Source: Procambarus clarkii (taxonomy: Eukaryota > Arthropoda > Malacostraca > Decapoda > Cambaridae). Taken from it: a DNA stretch of 64,000 nt. The stretch is taken from positions 23,048,679 through 23,112,678 of the forward strand of contig NC_091175.1 in assembly GCF_040958095.1 (NCBI RefSeq), given 5' to 3'. How positions within the stretch are numbered: the stretch's first letter is position 1; each line of letters begins with the position of its first letter. This document shows, one piece after another, positions 27,401-41,098 of this stretch. Position numbers and translations under genes: made by a program. The notes under the pieces are model-generated. The model was not told where the DNA came from and did no database searches. It worked only from the letters and a program-made list of their open reading frames with translations.

Positions 27401-30400
27401 TGAACCATATTTTGGCGCCAAATTCTGGCTCTCAGCACGTATTCGTATTTTGAAAATACGAATTTTTATACCAAAAATATGCCAATTACTGTGAGCGGCG
27501 ATGGATTACATTTTGCCCAAACCCCCCCCTGCAGTTTTCAAAATATCCCAAACACCCCAAATTTGACGCATGAGCAATATTTTGGCCCAAATTTTGGCTC
27601 TCAGCACGTATTCGCAGTTTGAAATTACGACTTTTTATACCAAAAATATGCCAATTACTGAGGGCGGCGATGGACCACATTATGCCCAAACCCTCCCAGT
27701 AGTTTTTAAAATATGCCAAACATCCCAAAATCGACGCTTAAGCCATATTTTGGAACCAAATTCTGGCTCTCTGCACGTATTCGCAGTTTTAAATTACGAC
27801 TTTATATACCGAAAATATGCCGATTACTGAGAGCAGCGATGGATCACATTTTGCCTTGCAGTTTTCAAAATATCCCAAACATCCCTAATTCAACGGTTGA
27901 GCCGTATTTTAGAGCCAAATTCGGGCTCTCTGCACGTATTCGCAGTTTGAAATTACGAATTTTTATACCGAAAATGTGCCAATTACTGAGAGCGGCGATG
28001 GGTCACATTTTGCCCAAACTCCCACTGCAGTTTTCAAAATATCCCAAACGTCCCAAATTCGACCCTTGAACCATATTTTGGAGCAAAATTCTGGCTCTCT
28101 GCACGTATTCGCAGTTTGAAATTACGACTTTTTATACCGAATATATGCAAATTACTAAAAGCGGCGATTGATCACAATTTGCCTAAAAACACTGTGCAGT
28201 TTTCAAAATATCCCAAACATCCCAAAATCGACGCTTGAGCCATATTTTGGAGCCAAATTCTGGCTCTCTGAACGTATTCGCAGTTTGAAATTACGTGTTT
28301 TTATACCGAAAATACGCCAATTACTGAGAGCATCGATGGGTCACATTTTGCCCAAACTCCCCCTGCAGTTTTCAATATATCCCAAACATCCCAAATTCGA
28401 CACTCATGCCATATTTTGGAGCCAAATTCTGGCTCTCTGCACGTTTTCGCATTTTGAAATTTCGACTTTTTATACCGAATATATGCCAATTAATGATAGC
28501 GGCGATGGGTCACATTTTGCTCAAATACCCCAGCAGTTTTCAAAATATCCCAAACATCCCAAATTCATCCCTTGAGCAGTATTTTGGAGCCAAAATTCCG
28601 GCTCTCTGCATGTATTTGCAGTTTGAAATTATGACTTTTTATACCGAAAATATGCCTATTACTGAGAGCGGCGATGGGTCACATTTTGCCCAAACCCCCC
28701 CCCCCCTGCAGTTTTCAAACTATCCAGAACATCTCAAATTTGACCCTTGAGCTATATTTTGTTGCTAAATTCTGGCTCTCTGCAAGTATTCGCAGTTTGA
28801 AATTACGAAATTTATTCCGAAAATATGCTAATTACTGAGAGCGGCGATGGATTGGATGACATTTGGCCCAAATCCTCCCTGCAGTTTTCAAAATTACCCC
28901 AAACATCCCAAATTCGACCCTTGAGCCATATTTTGGAGCCAAATTCTTGCTCTCTGTGCATATTCGGAATTTGAAATTACGAAATTTATTCTGAAAAAAT
29001 GCCATTTACTGAGAGCGGCGATGGATCACATTTTGCCCAAACACTTCCTACAGTTTTCAAAATTACCCCAAACATCCCAAATTCGACCCTTCGGCCATAT
29101 TTTGGAGCCAAATTCTTGCTCTCTGCAAGTATTCGCAATTCGAAATTACGACTTTTTATACAGAAAATATGCTAATTACTAAGAGCTGCGATGGGTAACA
29201 TTTTGCCCAAACCCCCCACTGCAGTTTTAAAAATATCCCAAACGACCCATATTCGACGCTTGAGCCATATTTTGGAGTCAAATTCAGGCTCTGTGCACGT
29301 ATTCGCAGTTTGAAATTTCGGCTTATACCGAAAATATGCCAAATACTGAAAGCAGCGACGGATCACATTTTACACAACCCCTCCCTGCAGTTTTCAAAAT
29401 ATTCCAAACATCCCAAATTCAACGCTGTAGCCAATTTTTGGAGCCAAATTCTGGCTCTCTGCACGTATTTGCAGTTTGAAATTACGACTTTTTATGCCAA
29501 AAATATGCCAATTACTTATAGCGGCCAGGGGTCACATTTTGCTCAAACCCCCGTGCAGTTTACAAAATATCCCAAACATCCCAAATTCTACCCTTGAGCC
29601 ATATTTTGGAGCCAAATTTTGGCTCTCTGCACGAATTCGCAGTTTGAAATTTCGACTTTTTATACCGAAAATATGCCAATTACTGATATCGGCGATGGAT
29701 CACATTTTGCCCAAACCCTCCCTGCAGTTTTCAAAATGTCCCAAACATCCCAAATTCGACGCGTTAGCTATATTTTGGAGCCAATTTATGGCTCTGCTCC
29801 TATTCGCAGTTTGAAATTACGACATTTTATACCGAAAATGTGCCAATTAATGATAGCGGCGATGGATCACATTTTGCCCAAACCAACCGAGCAGTGTTCA
29901 AAATATCCCAAACATCCTAAAGTCGACACTTGAGCCATATTTTGAAGCCAAAAATCTGTCTCTTTGCCCGTATTCGCAAATTGAAATTACGACATTTTAC
30001 ACCGAAAATACGCCAATTACTGAGACCGGCGATGGATCACATTTTGCCCAATTCCTCCCTGCAGTTTTCAAAATTACCCCAAACATCCCAAATTCGACCC
30101 TTCAGCCATATTTTGGAGCCAAATTCTTGCTCTCTGCAAGTATTCGCAATTTGAAATTACGACATTTTATACAGAAAATATGCTTATTACTAGGAGCTGC
30201 GATGGGTAACATTTTGCACAAACCCCCACTGCAGTTTTAAAAATATCCCAAACGTCCCAAATTCGACGCTTGAGCCATATTTTGGAGCCAAATTCAGGCT
30301 CTGAGCACGTATTCGCAGTTTGAAATTACGACTATTTATACCGAAAACATGCCAAATACTGAAAGCAGCGACGGATCACATTTTGCCCAAACCCTCCCAG

Positions 30401-33400
30401 TATTTTTGAAAATATCTCAAACATCCCAAAATTAACGCTTGAGCCATATTTTGGAGCCAAATTCTGGCTCTCTGCACGTATTCGCAGTTTGAAATTACGA
30501 CTTTTTATACCGAAAATACGCCAATTACTGAGAGCGGCGATGGGTCACATTTTACCCAAACCCCCCTGCAGTTTTCAAAATATCCGAAACATCCCAAATT
30601 TGACCCTCAAGCCATATTTCGGAGCCAAATTCTGGCTCTCTACACGTATTCACAGTTTGAAACTACGAATTTTTATACCGAAAATATGCCAATTACTGAC
30701 AGCAGAGATAAGTCACATTTTGCCCAAACCCCCCCCTGCTGTTTTTAAATATCCCACACATCCTAAGTACGACCCTTGAGTCATATTTAAGATCTAAATT
30801 CTGGCTTACTGCACGTATTCGCAGTTTGAAATTACTACTTTTTATTCCGAATATATGCGAATTACTGAAAGTGGCGATATATCACAATTTGATCCAACCC
30901 CTCCCTGCAGTTTTCAAAATATCCCAAACATCCAAAATTCAACGCTTGAGACACATTTTGGAGCCAAATTCTGGCTCTCTGCACGTATTCGCAGTTTGAA
31001 ATTACGACATTTTATACCGAAAATATGCCAATTACTGATAGCGGCGATGGATCACATTTTGCCCAAACCCCCCCTGCAGTTTTAAAATATCTCAAACATC
31101 CCAAATTCGACCCCTTGAGCCATATTTTGGAGCCAAATTCTGGCTCTCTGCACGAATTCGCAGTTTGAAATCACTACTTTTTATACCGAAAATATGCCAA
31201 TTACTGATATCGGCGATGGATCACATTTTGCCGAAACCCTCCCTGCAGTTTTCAAAATGTCCCAAACATCCCATATTCGATGCGTGAACCATATTTTGGA
31301 ACCAATTTCTGGCTCTCTGCTCGTATTCGCAGTTTGAAATTACGATATTTTATACCGAAAACGTGCCAATTACTGATAGCGGCGATGGATCACATTTTGC
31401 CCAAACCATCCCTGCAGTGTTCAAAATATCCCAAGCATCTTAAAGTCGACCCTTCAGCCATATTTTGGAGCCAAAATCTGTCTCTCTGCACGTATTCGCA
31501 GTTTGAAATTGCGACATTTTATACCGAAAATATGCCAACTACTTATAGCGGCGATGGATCAAATTTTGCCCAAACCCTCCCTGCAGTTTTCAAAATATCC
31601 CAAACATCCCAAATTCGAAGCTTGAGCCATATTTTGGAGCAAAGTTCTGGCTCTCTGCACGTATTCGCAGTTTGAAATTGCGATTTTTATGCCGAAAATA
31701 CGTCTATTACTGAGACCGGCGATGGGTCACATTTTGCCCAAACCCCCTTGCAGTTTTCACAATATCCCAAACATCAAAAAACTGACACTCAAGCCATGTT
31801 TTGGACCAAAATTCTGGCTCTCAGCACGTATTCGCAGTTTGAAGTTACGACTTTTTATACCGAAAATATGCCAATTACTGAGAACGGCAATAAGTTACAT
31901 TTTGCCTAAACTCCTCACTGCAGTTTTCAAAATATCCCAAACATCCTAAATTTGACGCTTGAGCCATATTTTAAAGCCAAATTCTGGTTCTCTGCACTTA
32001 TTCGTAGTTTGAAATTACGAATTTTTATACCAAAAATATGCCAATTACTGAGAGCGGCAATGGTTCACATTTTGCCCGAACCCTCCCCTGAAAATTTGAA
32101 ACTATCCAAAACATCTCAAATTCGACCCTTGAGCCATATTTTGTAGCCAAATTCTGGCTCTCTACACGTATTCGCAGTTTGAAATTACGAAATTTATACC
32201 GAAAATATGCCAATTACTGAGAGCAGCGATGATTCACATTTTGCCCAAACCCCCCCTGCAAATTTCAAGCAATCCAAAACATCCCAAAATCGACCCTTGA
32301 GCCATATTTTTGAGCCAAATTCTGGCTCTCTGCACGTATTCGCAGTTTGAAATTACGAAAATTATTCCGAGAATATGCCAATTACTTAGAGCGGCGATGG
32401 ATCACATTTTGCCCAATTCCTCACTGCAGTTTTCAAAATTACCCCAAACATCCCAAATTCGACCCTTGAGCCATATTTTGGAGCCAAATTTTTGCTCTCT
32501 GCACGTATTCGCAGTTTGAAATTACGAAATTTATTTCGAAAAAAATGCCATTTACTGAGAGCAGCGATGGATCACATTTTGGCCAAACCCTTCCACAGTT
32601 TTCAAAATTACCCCAAACATCCCAAATTCGACCTTTCAGCCATATTTTGGAGCCAAACTCTTGCTCTCTGCAAGTATTCGCAATTTCAAATTACGACTTT
32701 TTATACAGAAAATATGCTAATTACTAGGAGCTGCGATGGGTAACATTTTGCACAAACCCCCCAATGCAGTTTTAGAAATATCCCAAACATCCCAAATTCG
32801 ACGCTTCAGGCATATTTTGGAGCTAAATTCAGGCTCTGTGCACGTATTCGCAGTTTGAAATTACGACTATTTATACCGAAAATATGCCAAATACTGAAAG
32901 CAGCGACGGATCACATTTTGCCCAAACCCTTCTACAGTTTTCAAAATTACCCCAAACATCCCAAATTCGACCTTTCAGCCATATTTTGGAGCCAAATTCT
33001 GGCTCTCTGCACGTATTCGCAGTTTGAAAATACGACTTTTTACACCGAAAATACGCCAATTACTGAGAGCAGCGCTGGGTCACATTATTCCCAAACCCCC
33101 CTGCAGTTTTCAAAATATCCCAAACATCCCAAATTTGACCCTCAAGCCATAATTTGGAGCCAAATTCTGGCTCTCTACACGTGTTCGCAGTTTGAAATTG
33201 CGACTTTTTATACCGAAAATATGCCAATTACTGACAGCAGAGATAAGTTACATTTTGCCCTAACCCCCCCGCAGTTTTCAAAATATCCCACACATCCCAC
33301 ATACGACCCTTGAGCCATATTTAAGAGCCAAATTCTGGCTTTCTGCCCGTATTCGCAGTTTGAAATTACGACATTTTATACCGAAAATATGCCAATTACT

Positions 33401-36400
33401 GATAGCGGCGATCGATGGATCACATTTTGCCCAAACCCTCCCTGCAGTATTCAAAATATCCCAAACATCCTAAAATCGACCCTTGAGCCATATTTTGGAG
33501 TCAAAATCTGGCTCTCTGCACGTATTCGCAGTTTGAAATTGCGACATTTCATGCCGAAAATATGCTAATTACTAATAGCGGCGATGGATCAAATTTTACC
33601 CAAACCCTCCCTCTAGTTTTCAAAATATCTCAAACATCCCAAATTCGACGCTTGAGCCATATTTTTGAGCAAAGTTCTGGCTCTCTGCACGTATTCGCAG
33701 TTTGAAATTCCGACTTTTTATGCCGAAAATATACCAATTACTGAGAGCTGCGATTGGTCAAATAATGCCCAAACCCCCTTGCAGTTTTCAAAATATCCCA
33801 AACATCCCAAAATTGACACTCAAGCCATATTTTGGAGCCAAATTCTGGCTCTCTGCATGTATTCGCAGTTTGAAATTACGAGTTTTTATACCGAAAAGGC
33901 GCCAATTACTGAGAGCAGCGATGGGTCACATTTTGACTAAACCCCCTGCAGTTTTCAAAATATCCCAAACATCCCAAATTCGACACTCAACCCATATTTT
34001 GGAGATAAATTCTGGCTCTTTGCACGTATTCGCAGTTTGAAATTTCGACTTTTTATACCGAAAATATGTCAATTATTGGAAGCGGCAATGGATCATATTT
34101 TGCCCAAACCCTCTCTGCAGTTTTTAAAACATCATAAACATCCCAAATTCAACGCTTAAGCCATGTTATGGACCAAATTCTGGCTCTCTACACGTATTCG
34201 CAGATTGAAATTACGACTTTTTATACCGAAAATATGCCAATTACTGAGAGAAGCGATGGATCACATTTTGCCTAAACCCTCTCTGCAGTTTTCAAAATAT
34301 CCCAAACAACCCTATTTCGACACTTGAGCCATATTTTGGAGCCAAATTCGGGCTCTCTGCACGTATTCGCATTTTGAAATTACGAATTTTTATACCGAAA
34401 ATTTGCCAATTACTGAGAGCGGCGATGGGTCACATTTTGCCCAAACTCCCACTGCAGTTTTCAAAATATCCCAAACATCCCAAATTCGACGATTTAGCAA
34501 TATTTTGGAGCCAAATTTTGGCTCTCTGCACGTATTCGCAGTTAGAAATTACTACTTTTTATACCGAAAATACGCCAATTACTGAGAACAGCGATGGGTC
34601 ACAATTTGCCCAATCCCTCCCTGCAGGTTTTCAAAATATCCCAAACGTCCCAAATTCGACCCTTGAGGTATACTTTGGAGCAAAATTCTGGCTCTCTGCA
34701 CGTATTCGCAGTTTGAAATTACGAATTTTTATACCGAGAATATGCCAATTACTGAAAGTGGCGATTGACCACATTTTGCCTATAAACACCCTGTAGTTGT
34801 CCAAATATCCCAAACATCCTAAATTCGACCCTTGAGCAATATTTTGGAGCCAAATTCTGGCACTCTGACCGTATTTGTAGTTTGATATTACGACTTTTTA
34901 TACCAAAAATATGCTAATTACTAAAAGCTACGATAGGTCACATTTTGCCCAACCCCCCTGCAGTTTTCAAAATATCCCAAACATCCTAAATTCAACGCTT
35001 GAGCCATATTTTGGAGCCAAGGTCTGGCTCTCTGCACATATTCGCAGTTTGAAATTAGACTTTTTATACCGAAATTATGCCAATTACTGAAAGCGGCGAT
35101 CGGTTCCATTTTGCCAAATTCTCCCCGCAGTATTAAAAATATCCCAAACACAGGAAATTCGACTCTTGAGCCATGTTTTGGCGCCAATTTCTGGATCTCG
35201 GCACGTATTCGCAGTTTGAAATTACGACTTTTTATACCGAAAATATGCCAAGAACTGGGAGCAGCAATGGATCACATTATGCCCAAACCTTCCCTGCAGT
35301 TTTCAAAATATCAGAAACATCCCTAATTCGACCCTTGAACCATATTTTGAAGCCAAATTCTGGCTGTCTGCACGTATTCGCAGTTTGAAATTTCGAGTTT
35401 TTATACCGAAAATACGCCAATTACTGAGAGCAGCGATAGATCACATTTTGCCTAGACCCTCCCTGCAGTTTTCAAAATATCCCAAACATCCCAAATTCAA
35501 CGCTTGAGCCACATTTTGGAGCCAATTTCTGACTCTCTGCACGTATTCGCAGTTTAAAATTACATTTTATACCGAAAATATGCCAATTACTGACAGCGGC
35601 GATGGATCACATTTTGCCCAAACCCTCCCTGCAGTGTTCAAAATATCCCAAACATCCTAAAATCGACCCTTGAGTCATATTTTGGAGCCAAAATCTGGCT
35701 CTCTGCACGTATTCGCAGTTTGAAATTGCGACATTTCATGCCGAAACTATGCCAATTACTTATAGCGGCGATGGATCTAATTTTGCCCAAATCCTCCCTG
35801 CAGGTTTCAAAATATCCCAAACATCCCAAAATCGACGCATGAGCCATATTTTGGAGCAAAGTTTTGGCTCTCTGCACGTATTCGCAGTTTGAAATTCCGT
35901 CTTTTTATGCCGAAAATATGCCAATTACTGAGAGCGGCGATGGGTCACATTTTGCCCAAACTCCCACTGCAGTTTTCGAAATATCCCAAACATCCCAAAT
36001 TCGACGCTTGAGCCATATTTTGGATCCAAATTCTTGCTCTCTGCACGTATTCGCAGTTTGAAATTACGACTTTTTATTCCAAAAATAAGCTAATTACTGA
36101 GAGCGGCGATGGGTCACATTTTGCCCAAACCCCTCTTCCAGTTTTCAAAATAACCCAAACATCCCAAATTCGACCATCAAGCCATATTTTGGAGCCAAAT
36201 TCTGGATCTCTACACGTATTCGCAGTTTGAAATTACGACTTTTTATACCGAAAATATGCCAATTACTGAGAGCAGAGATAAGTCACATTTTGCCCACACT
36301 CCCCTGCAGTTTTCAAAATATCCCACACATCCCAAATACGAACCTTGAGCAATATTTAAGTCCTAAATTCTAGCTTTATGCACGTATTCGCAGTTTGAAA

Positions 36401-38324
36401 TTACTACTTTTTATACCGAACATATGCCAATTACTGAAAGCGGCGATGGATCCCATTTTACCCAAACCCTCCCTGCAGTTTTCAAAATATCCCCAAACAT
36501 CCCAAATTCAACGCTTGAACCACATTTTGGAGCCAAATTCTGGCTCTCTGCACGAATTCGCAGTTTGAAATTTCGACTTTTTATACCGAAAATATGCCAA
36601 TTTCTGATATCGGTGATGGATCAAATTTTGCCCAAACCCTCCCTTCAGTTTTCAAAATATCCCAAACATCCCAAATTCAACGCTTGAGCCCTATTTTGGA
36701 GCCAAAATCTGGCTCTCTGAACGTATTCGCAGTTTTAAATTTCGACATTTTGTACCGAAAATATGCCAATTACTTATAGCGGCGATGGATCAAATTTTGC
36801 TCAAACCCTCCCTGCAGTTTTTAAAATATCCCAAACATACCAAGTTCGAAGCTTGAGCCATATTTTGAAGTCAAATTCTGGCTCTCAGCATGTATTCGCA
36901 GTTTGAAATTACGACTTTTTATACCGAAAATATGCCAATTACTGAGAGCAACGATGGGTCACATTTTGCAAAAAACCCCTTGCAGTTTTCAAAATATCCA
37001 AAACATCCCAAATTCAACGCTTGAGCCCTATTTTGGAGCCAAATTCTGACTCTCTCCACGCATTCGCAGTTTGAAATTATTATTTTTATACCGAAAATAT
37101 GCCAATTACTGACAGCTGCGATAAGTCACATTTTCCAAAAATCCCCCTGCAGTTTTAAAAATATCCCAAACATCCCAAATACGACCCTTGAGCCAACTTT
37201 AAGAACCAAATTCTGGCTTTTTGCACGTATTCGCAGTTTGAAATTACTACTTTATATACCCCAAATATGCCAATTACTAAAAGTGCCGATGGGTCACATT
37301 TTGCCCAACCCCCCCCTACAGTTTACAAAATACCTCAAACATCCCAAATTCGACTCTTGAGTCAAATTTTGGAGCCAAATTCTGGCTCTGCATGAATTCG
37401 CAGTTTGAAATTACGACTTTTCATACCGAAAATATTTCAATTAATGAGAGCTGAGATGGGTCACATTTTGCCCAAACCCCCTCTTCAGTTTTCAAAATAT
37501 CCCAAACATCCCAAATTCGACTCCTTAGCCTTATTTTGTATCCAAATTCCGGCTCTCTACACGTATTCGCAGTTTGAAATTACGAATTTTTATACCGAAA
37601 ATATACCAATTTCTGAAAGCAGCGATAGGTCACATTTAGCCCAACCCCCCTGTAGTTTGCAAAATATCCCAAACATCCCAAATTCGACGCTTGAGCCATA
37701 TTTTGAAGAAAAATTCTTGCTCTCTGCACGTATTCGCAGAATGAAATTAAGACTTTTTATTCCGTAAATATGCCAATTACTGAAAGCGGCGATGGATTAC
37801 ATTTTGTCCAAACCATCCCTGCAGTTTAAAAAAAAAAAAATCCCAAATTCGACGCTTGTGCCATATTTTGGAGCCAAATTCTGGCTCTCTGCACGTATTC
37901 GCAGAATGAAATTAAGACTTTTTATTCCGTAAATATGCCAATTACTGAAAGCTGCGATGGATCACATTTTGTCGAAACCCTCCCTGCAGTTTTCAAAATA
38001 TCCCAAACATCCCTAATTCGAAGCTTGACCCATATTTTGGAGCCAAATTCGGGCTCTCTGCACGTATTCGCAGTTTGAAATTACGAATTTTTATACCGAA
38101 AATATGCCAATTACTGAAAGCGGCGATGGGTCACATTTTGTCCAAACTCCCACTGCAGTTTTCAAAATTTCCCAAACATCCCAAATTCTACGATTGAGCC
38201 ATATTTTGGAGCCAAATTCTGGGTCGCTGCACGTATTCGCAGTTTAAAATTTCGACTATTTATACCGAAAATACGCTAATTACTGAGAACGGCGATAGGT
38301 CATAATTTGCCCAATCCCTCCCTA

Positions 38325-38923
38325 TGGCTTAGGGTCTAATTTGGGATGTTTGGGATATTTTGAAAACTGCAGGTTGGGAGGAGTGTGGGGGTTTCGGCAA
38401 AATGCCGCTCCCATCCATCCCCATCGCCGCTCTCAGCAATTGACATATTTTTGGTATAAAAAGTCGTAATTTCAAACTGCGAATACGTGCAGAGAGCCAC
38501 AGTTTGGCTCCAAAGAATGGCTCAAGCGTCGAATTTTGAATGTTTGCGATATTTTGAAAACTGCAGGGGGGGGGGCTTTGGGAAAAATGTGACGCATCGC
38601 AGCTCTAACTAATTGGCATATTTTCGGTATAAAAATCGTAATTTCAAACTGCGAATACGTGCAGAGAGCCCAAATTTGGCTCCAAAATATTGCTCAAGCG
38701 TTGAATTTGGGATGTTTAGGATATTTTGAAAACTGCAGGGAGGGTTTGGTCAAAATGTGATCCATCGCCGCATACAGTAATTGGCATATTTTCGGTATAA
38801 AAGTTCGTAATTTCAAACATCGAATACGTGTTGAGAGCCAGAAATTGGCTCCAAATTATGGCTCAAGGCTCGAATTTGGGATGTTTTTGATATATTGAAA
38901 ACTGCTGGGAGGGTTTGAGCAAA
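38325..38923 (-). repeat. Inverted satellite block 1 (about 600 bp)
   Basis: Monomers run on the opposite strand: GTAATTTCAAACTGCGAATA and TGGCTC before GAGCCA order reversed. Direct monomers resume at about 38924 (CCCTCTCTGCAG). Confidence 0.9.
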
Positions 38924-40099
38924 ATCCCTCTCTGCAGTTTTCAAAATATCCCAAACATAACAAATTCGACCCTAGAGCCATATTTTGGAGCCATATTCTG
39001 GCTCTCTGCAAGTATTAACAGCTTGAAATTACGACTTTTTATACCTAAAATGTGCCAATTACTGTAAGTGGCGATGGGTCACAGTTTGCACAAACCCTCC
39101 CTGCAGTTTTCAAAATATCCTAAACATCCCAAATTCAACGCTTGAGCCATATTTTGGAGCCAAATTCTGGCTCTCTGCACGTATTCGCAGTTTGAAATTA
39201 CGCCTTCTTATACCGAAAATATTCCAATTACTGAGAGCCGCGATGGGTCACATTTTGCCCAAACCCCCTGCAATTTTCAAAATATCTCAAACATTCCATA
39301 TTCGACCCTTGAGCCATTTTTTGGAGCCAAATTATGGTTCTCAGCACGTATTCGCAGTTTGAAATTACGACTTTTTATAACGAAAATATGCCAATTACTG
39401 AAAGAAGCGATGGATCACATTTTGATCCAACCCCTCCCTGCAGTTTTCAAAATATCCCAAACACCCAAAATTCGACGCTGGAGCAAATTTTTGGAGCCAA
39501 ATTCTGGCTCTCTGCACATATTCGCAGTTTGAAATTACGATTTTGTATACCAAAAATATGTCAATTACTGAGAGCAGCGATAGGTCACATTTTGCCCCCC
39601 ACCCCCCCGCCAGTTTTCAAAATATCTCAAACATCTCAAATTCGACCTTTGAACCATATTTTGGAGCCAAATTCTCGCTCTCTGCACGTATTCGCAGTTT
39701 GAAATTACGACTTTTTATACCAAAAATATGCCAATTATTGTGAGCAGCGATGGGTCAAATTTTGCCCAAACCCTCCCTGCAGTTTACAAAATATCCCAAA
39801 CATCCCAAATTCGTCCCTAGAGCCATATTTTGGAATCAAATTCTGGCTCTCAGCACGTATTCGCAGTTTGAAATTTCGACTTTTTATACCGAAAATATAC
39901 CAATTACTTTGAACGGCGATGGGTCATATTTTGCCCAAACCCCCGAGCAGTTTTCAAAATATCCCAAAAATCGCAAATTCGACCCTTGAGCTATATTTTG
40001 GAGTTTAATTCTGTCTTTCTGCACGTATTCGTAGTTTGAAATTAAGATTTTTATACCGAAAATATGGCAATTAATGAGAGCGGCGATGGGGCACATTAT

Positions 40100-41098
40100 C
40101 ACATTACCCATCTCAGTAATTTCGGTAAAAAATGTGTCTTAATTTCAAACTGCGAATACGTGCAGAGAGCCAGAATTTTACTCCAAAATATGGCTCAATC
40201 GTTGAATTTGGATTTTTAGGGATATTTTGAAAACTGCATGGGGGGGTTTGGGCAAAATGTGATCCATCGCTGCTCGCAGTAATTGGCATATTTTCGGTAT
40301 AAAAAGTCATAATTTCAAACAGCGAATACGTGTAGAGAGCATGAATTTGGCTACAAAATATGGCTCAAGGGTCGATTTTGGGATTTTTGTGATATTTTGT
40401 AAACTGCAGAGGAGTTTGGGTAAAATGTGGCCCATCGCCGCTCTCAGTAATTGGCATGTTTTCAGTATAAAAATTCATAATTTCAAACTTCGAAAACGTG
40501 CAGAGAGCCAGAATTTGGCTCCAAAATATGGCTCAAACATCAAATTTGGGATGTTTGGGATATTTTGAAAACTGCAGGGAGGGTTTGGGCATAATGTGAC
40601 CCATCGACAAACTCAGTAACTAGCATATTTTCAGTTTAAAAATACGTAATTTCAAACAGCGAATGCAAGCAGAAAGCAAGAATTTGGCTCCAAAATATGG
40701 CTCAAGGGTCATATTTGGGATGTTTGGGATATTCTGAAAACTGCTGGGAGGGTTTGGGCAAAATGTGATCCATCGCCACTCCCAGTAGTTGGCATATTTT
40801 CAGCATAAAAAGTCGTAATTTCAAACTGCGAATACGTGCAGAGAGCCCGAACTTTTCTCCAAAAAATCGCTCAAGCGTCGAATTTGGGATGTTTAGGATA
40901 TTTTGAAAAGTGCAGGGAGGGTTTGATCAAAACGTGATCCATCGCAGCATACAGTAATTGACATATGTTTGGTATAAAAATTCGTAATTTCAAACAGCGA
41001 ATACGTGTTGAGAGCCAGAATTTGGCTCCAAATTATAGCTCAAGGCTCGAATTTGGGATGTTTTTGATATTTTGATAACTGCTGGGAGGGTTTGGGCA
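40100..41098 (-). repeat. Inverted satellite block 2 (about 1.0 kb, six monomers)
   Basis: Reversed monomers run from a near-palindromic junction (CACATTATCACATTACCC) to about 41098, where direct monomers resume. Its last part and the right breakpoint match block 1 at an offset of 2177 bp. Confidence 0.9.
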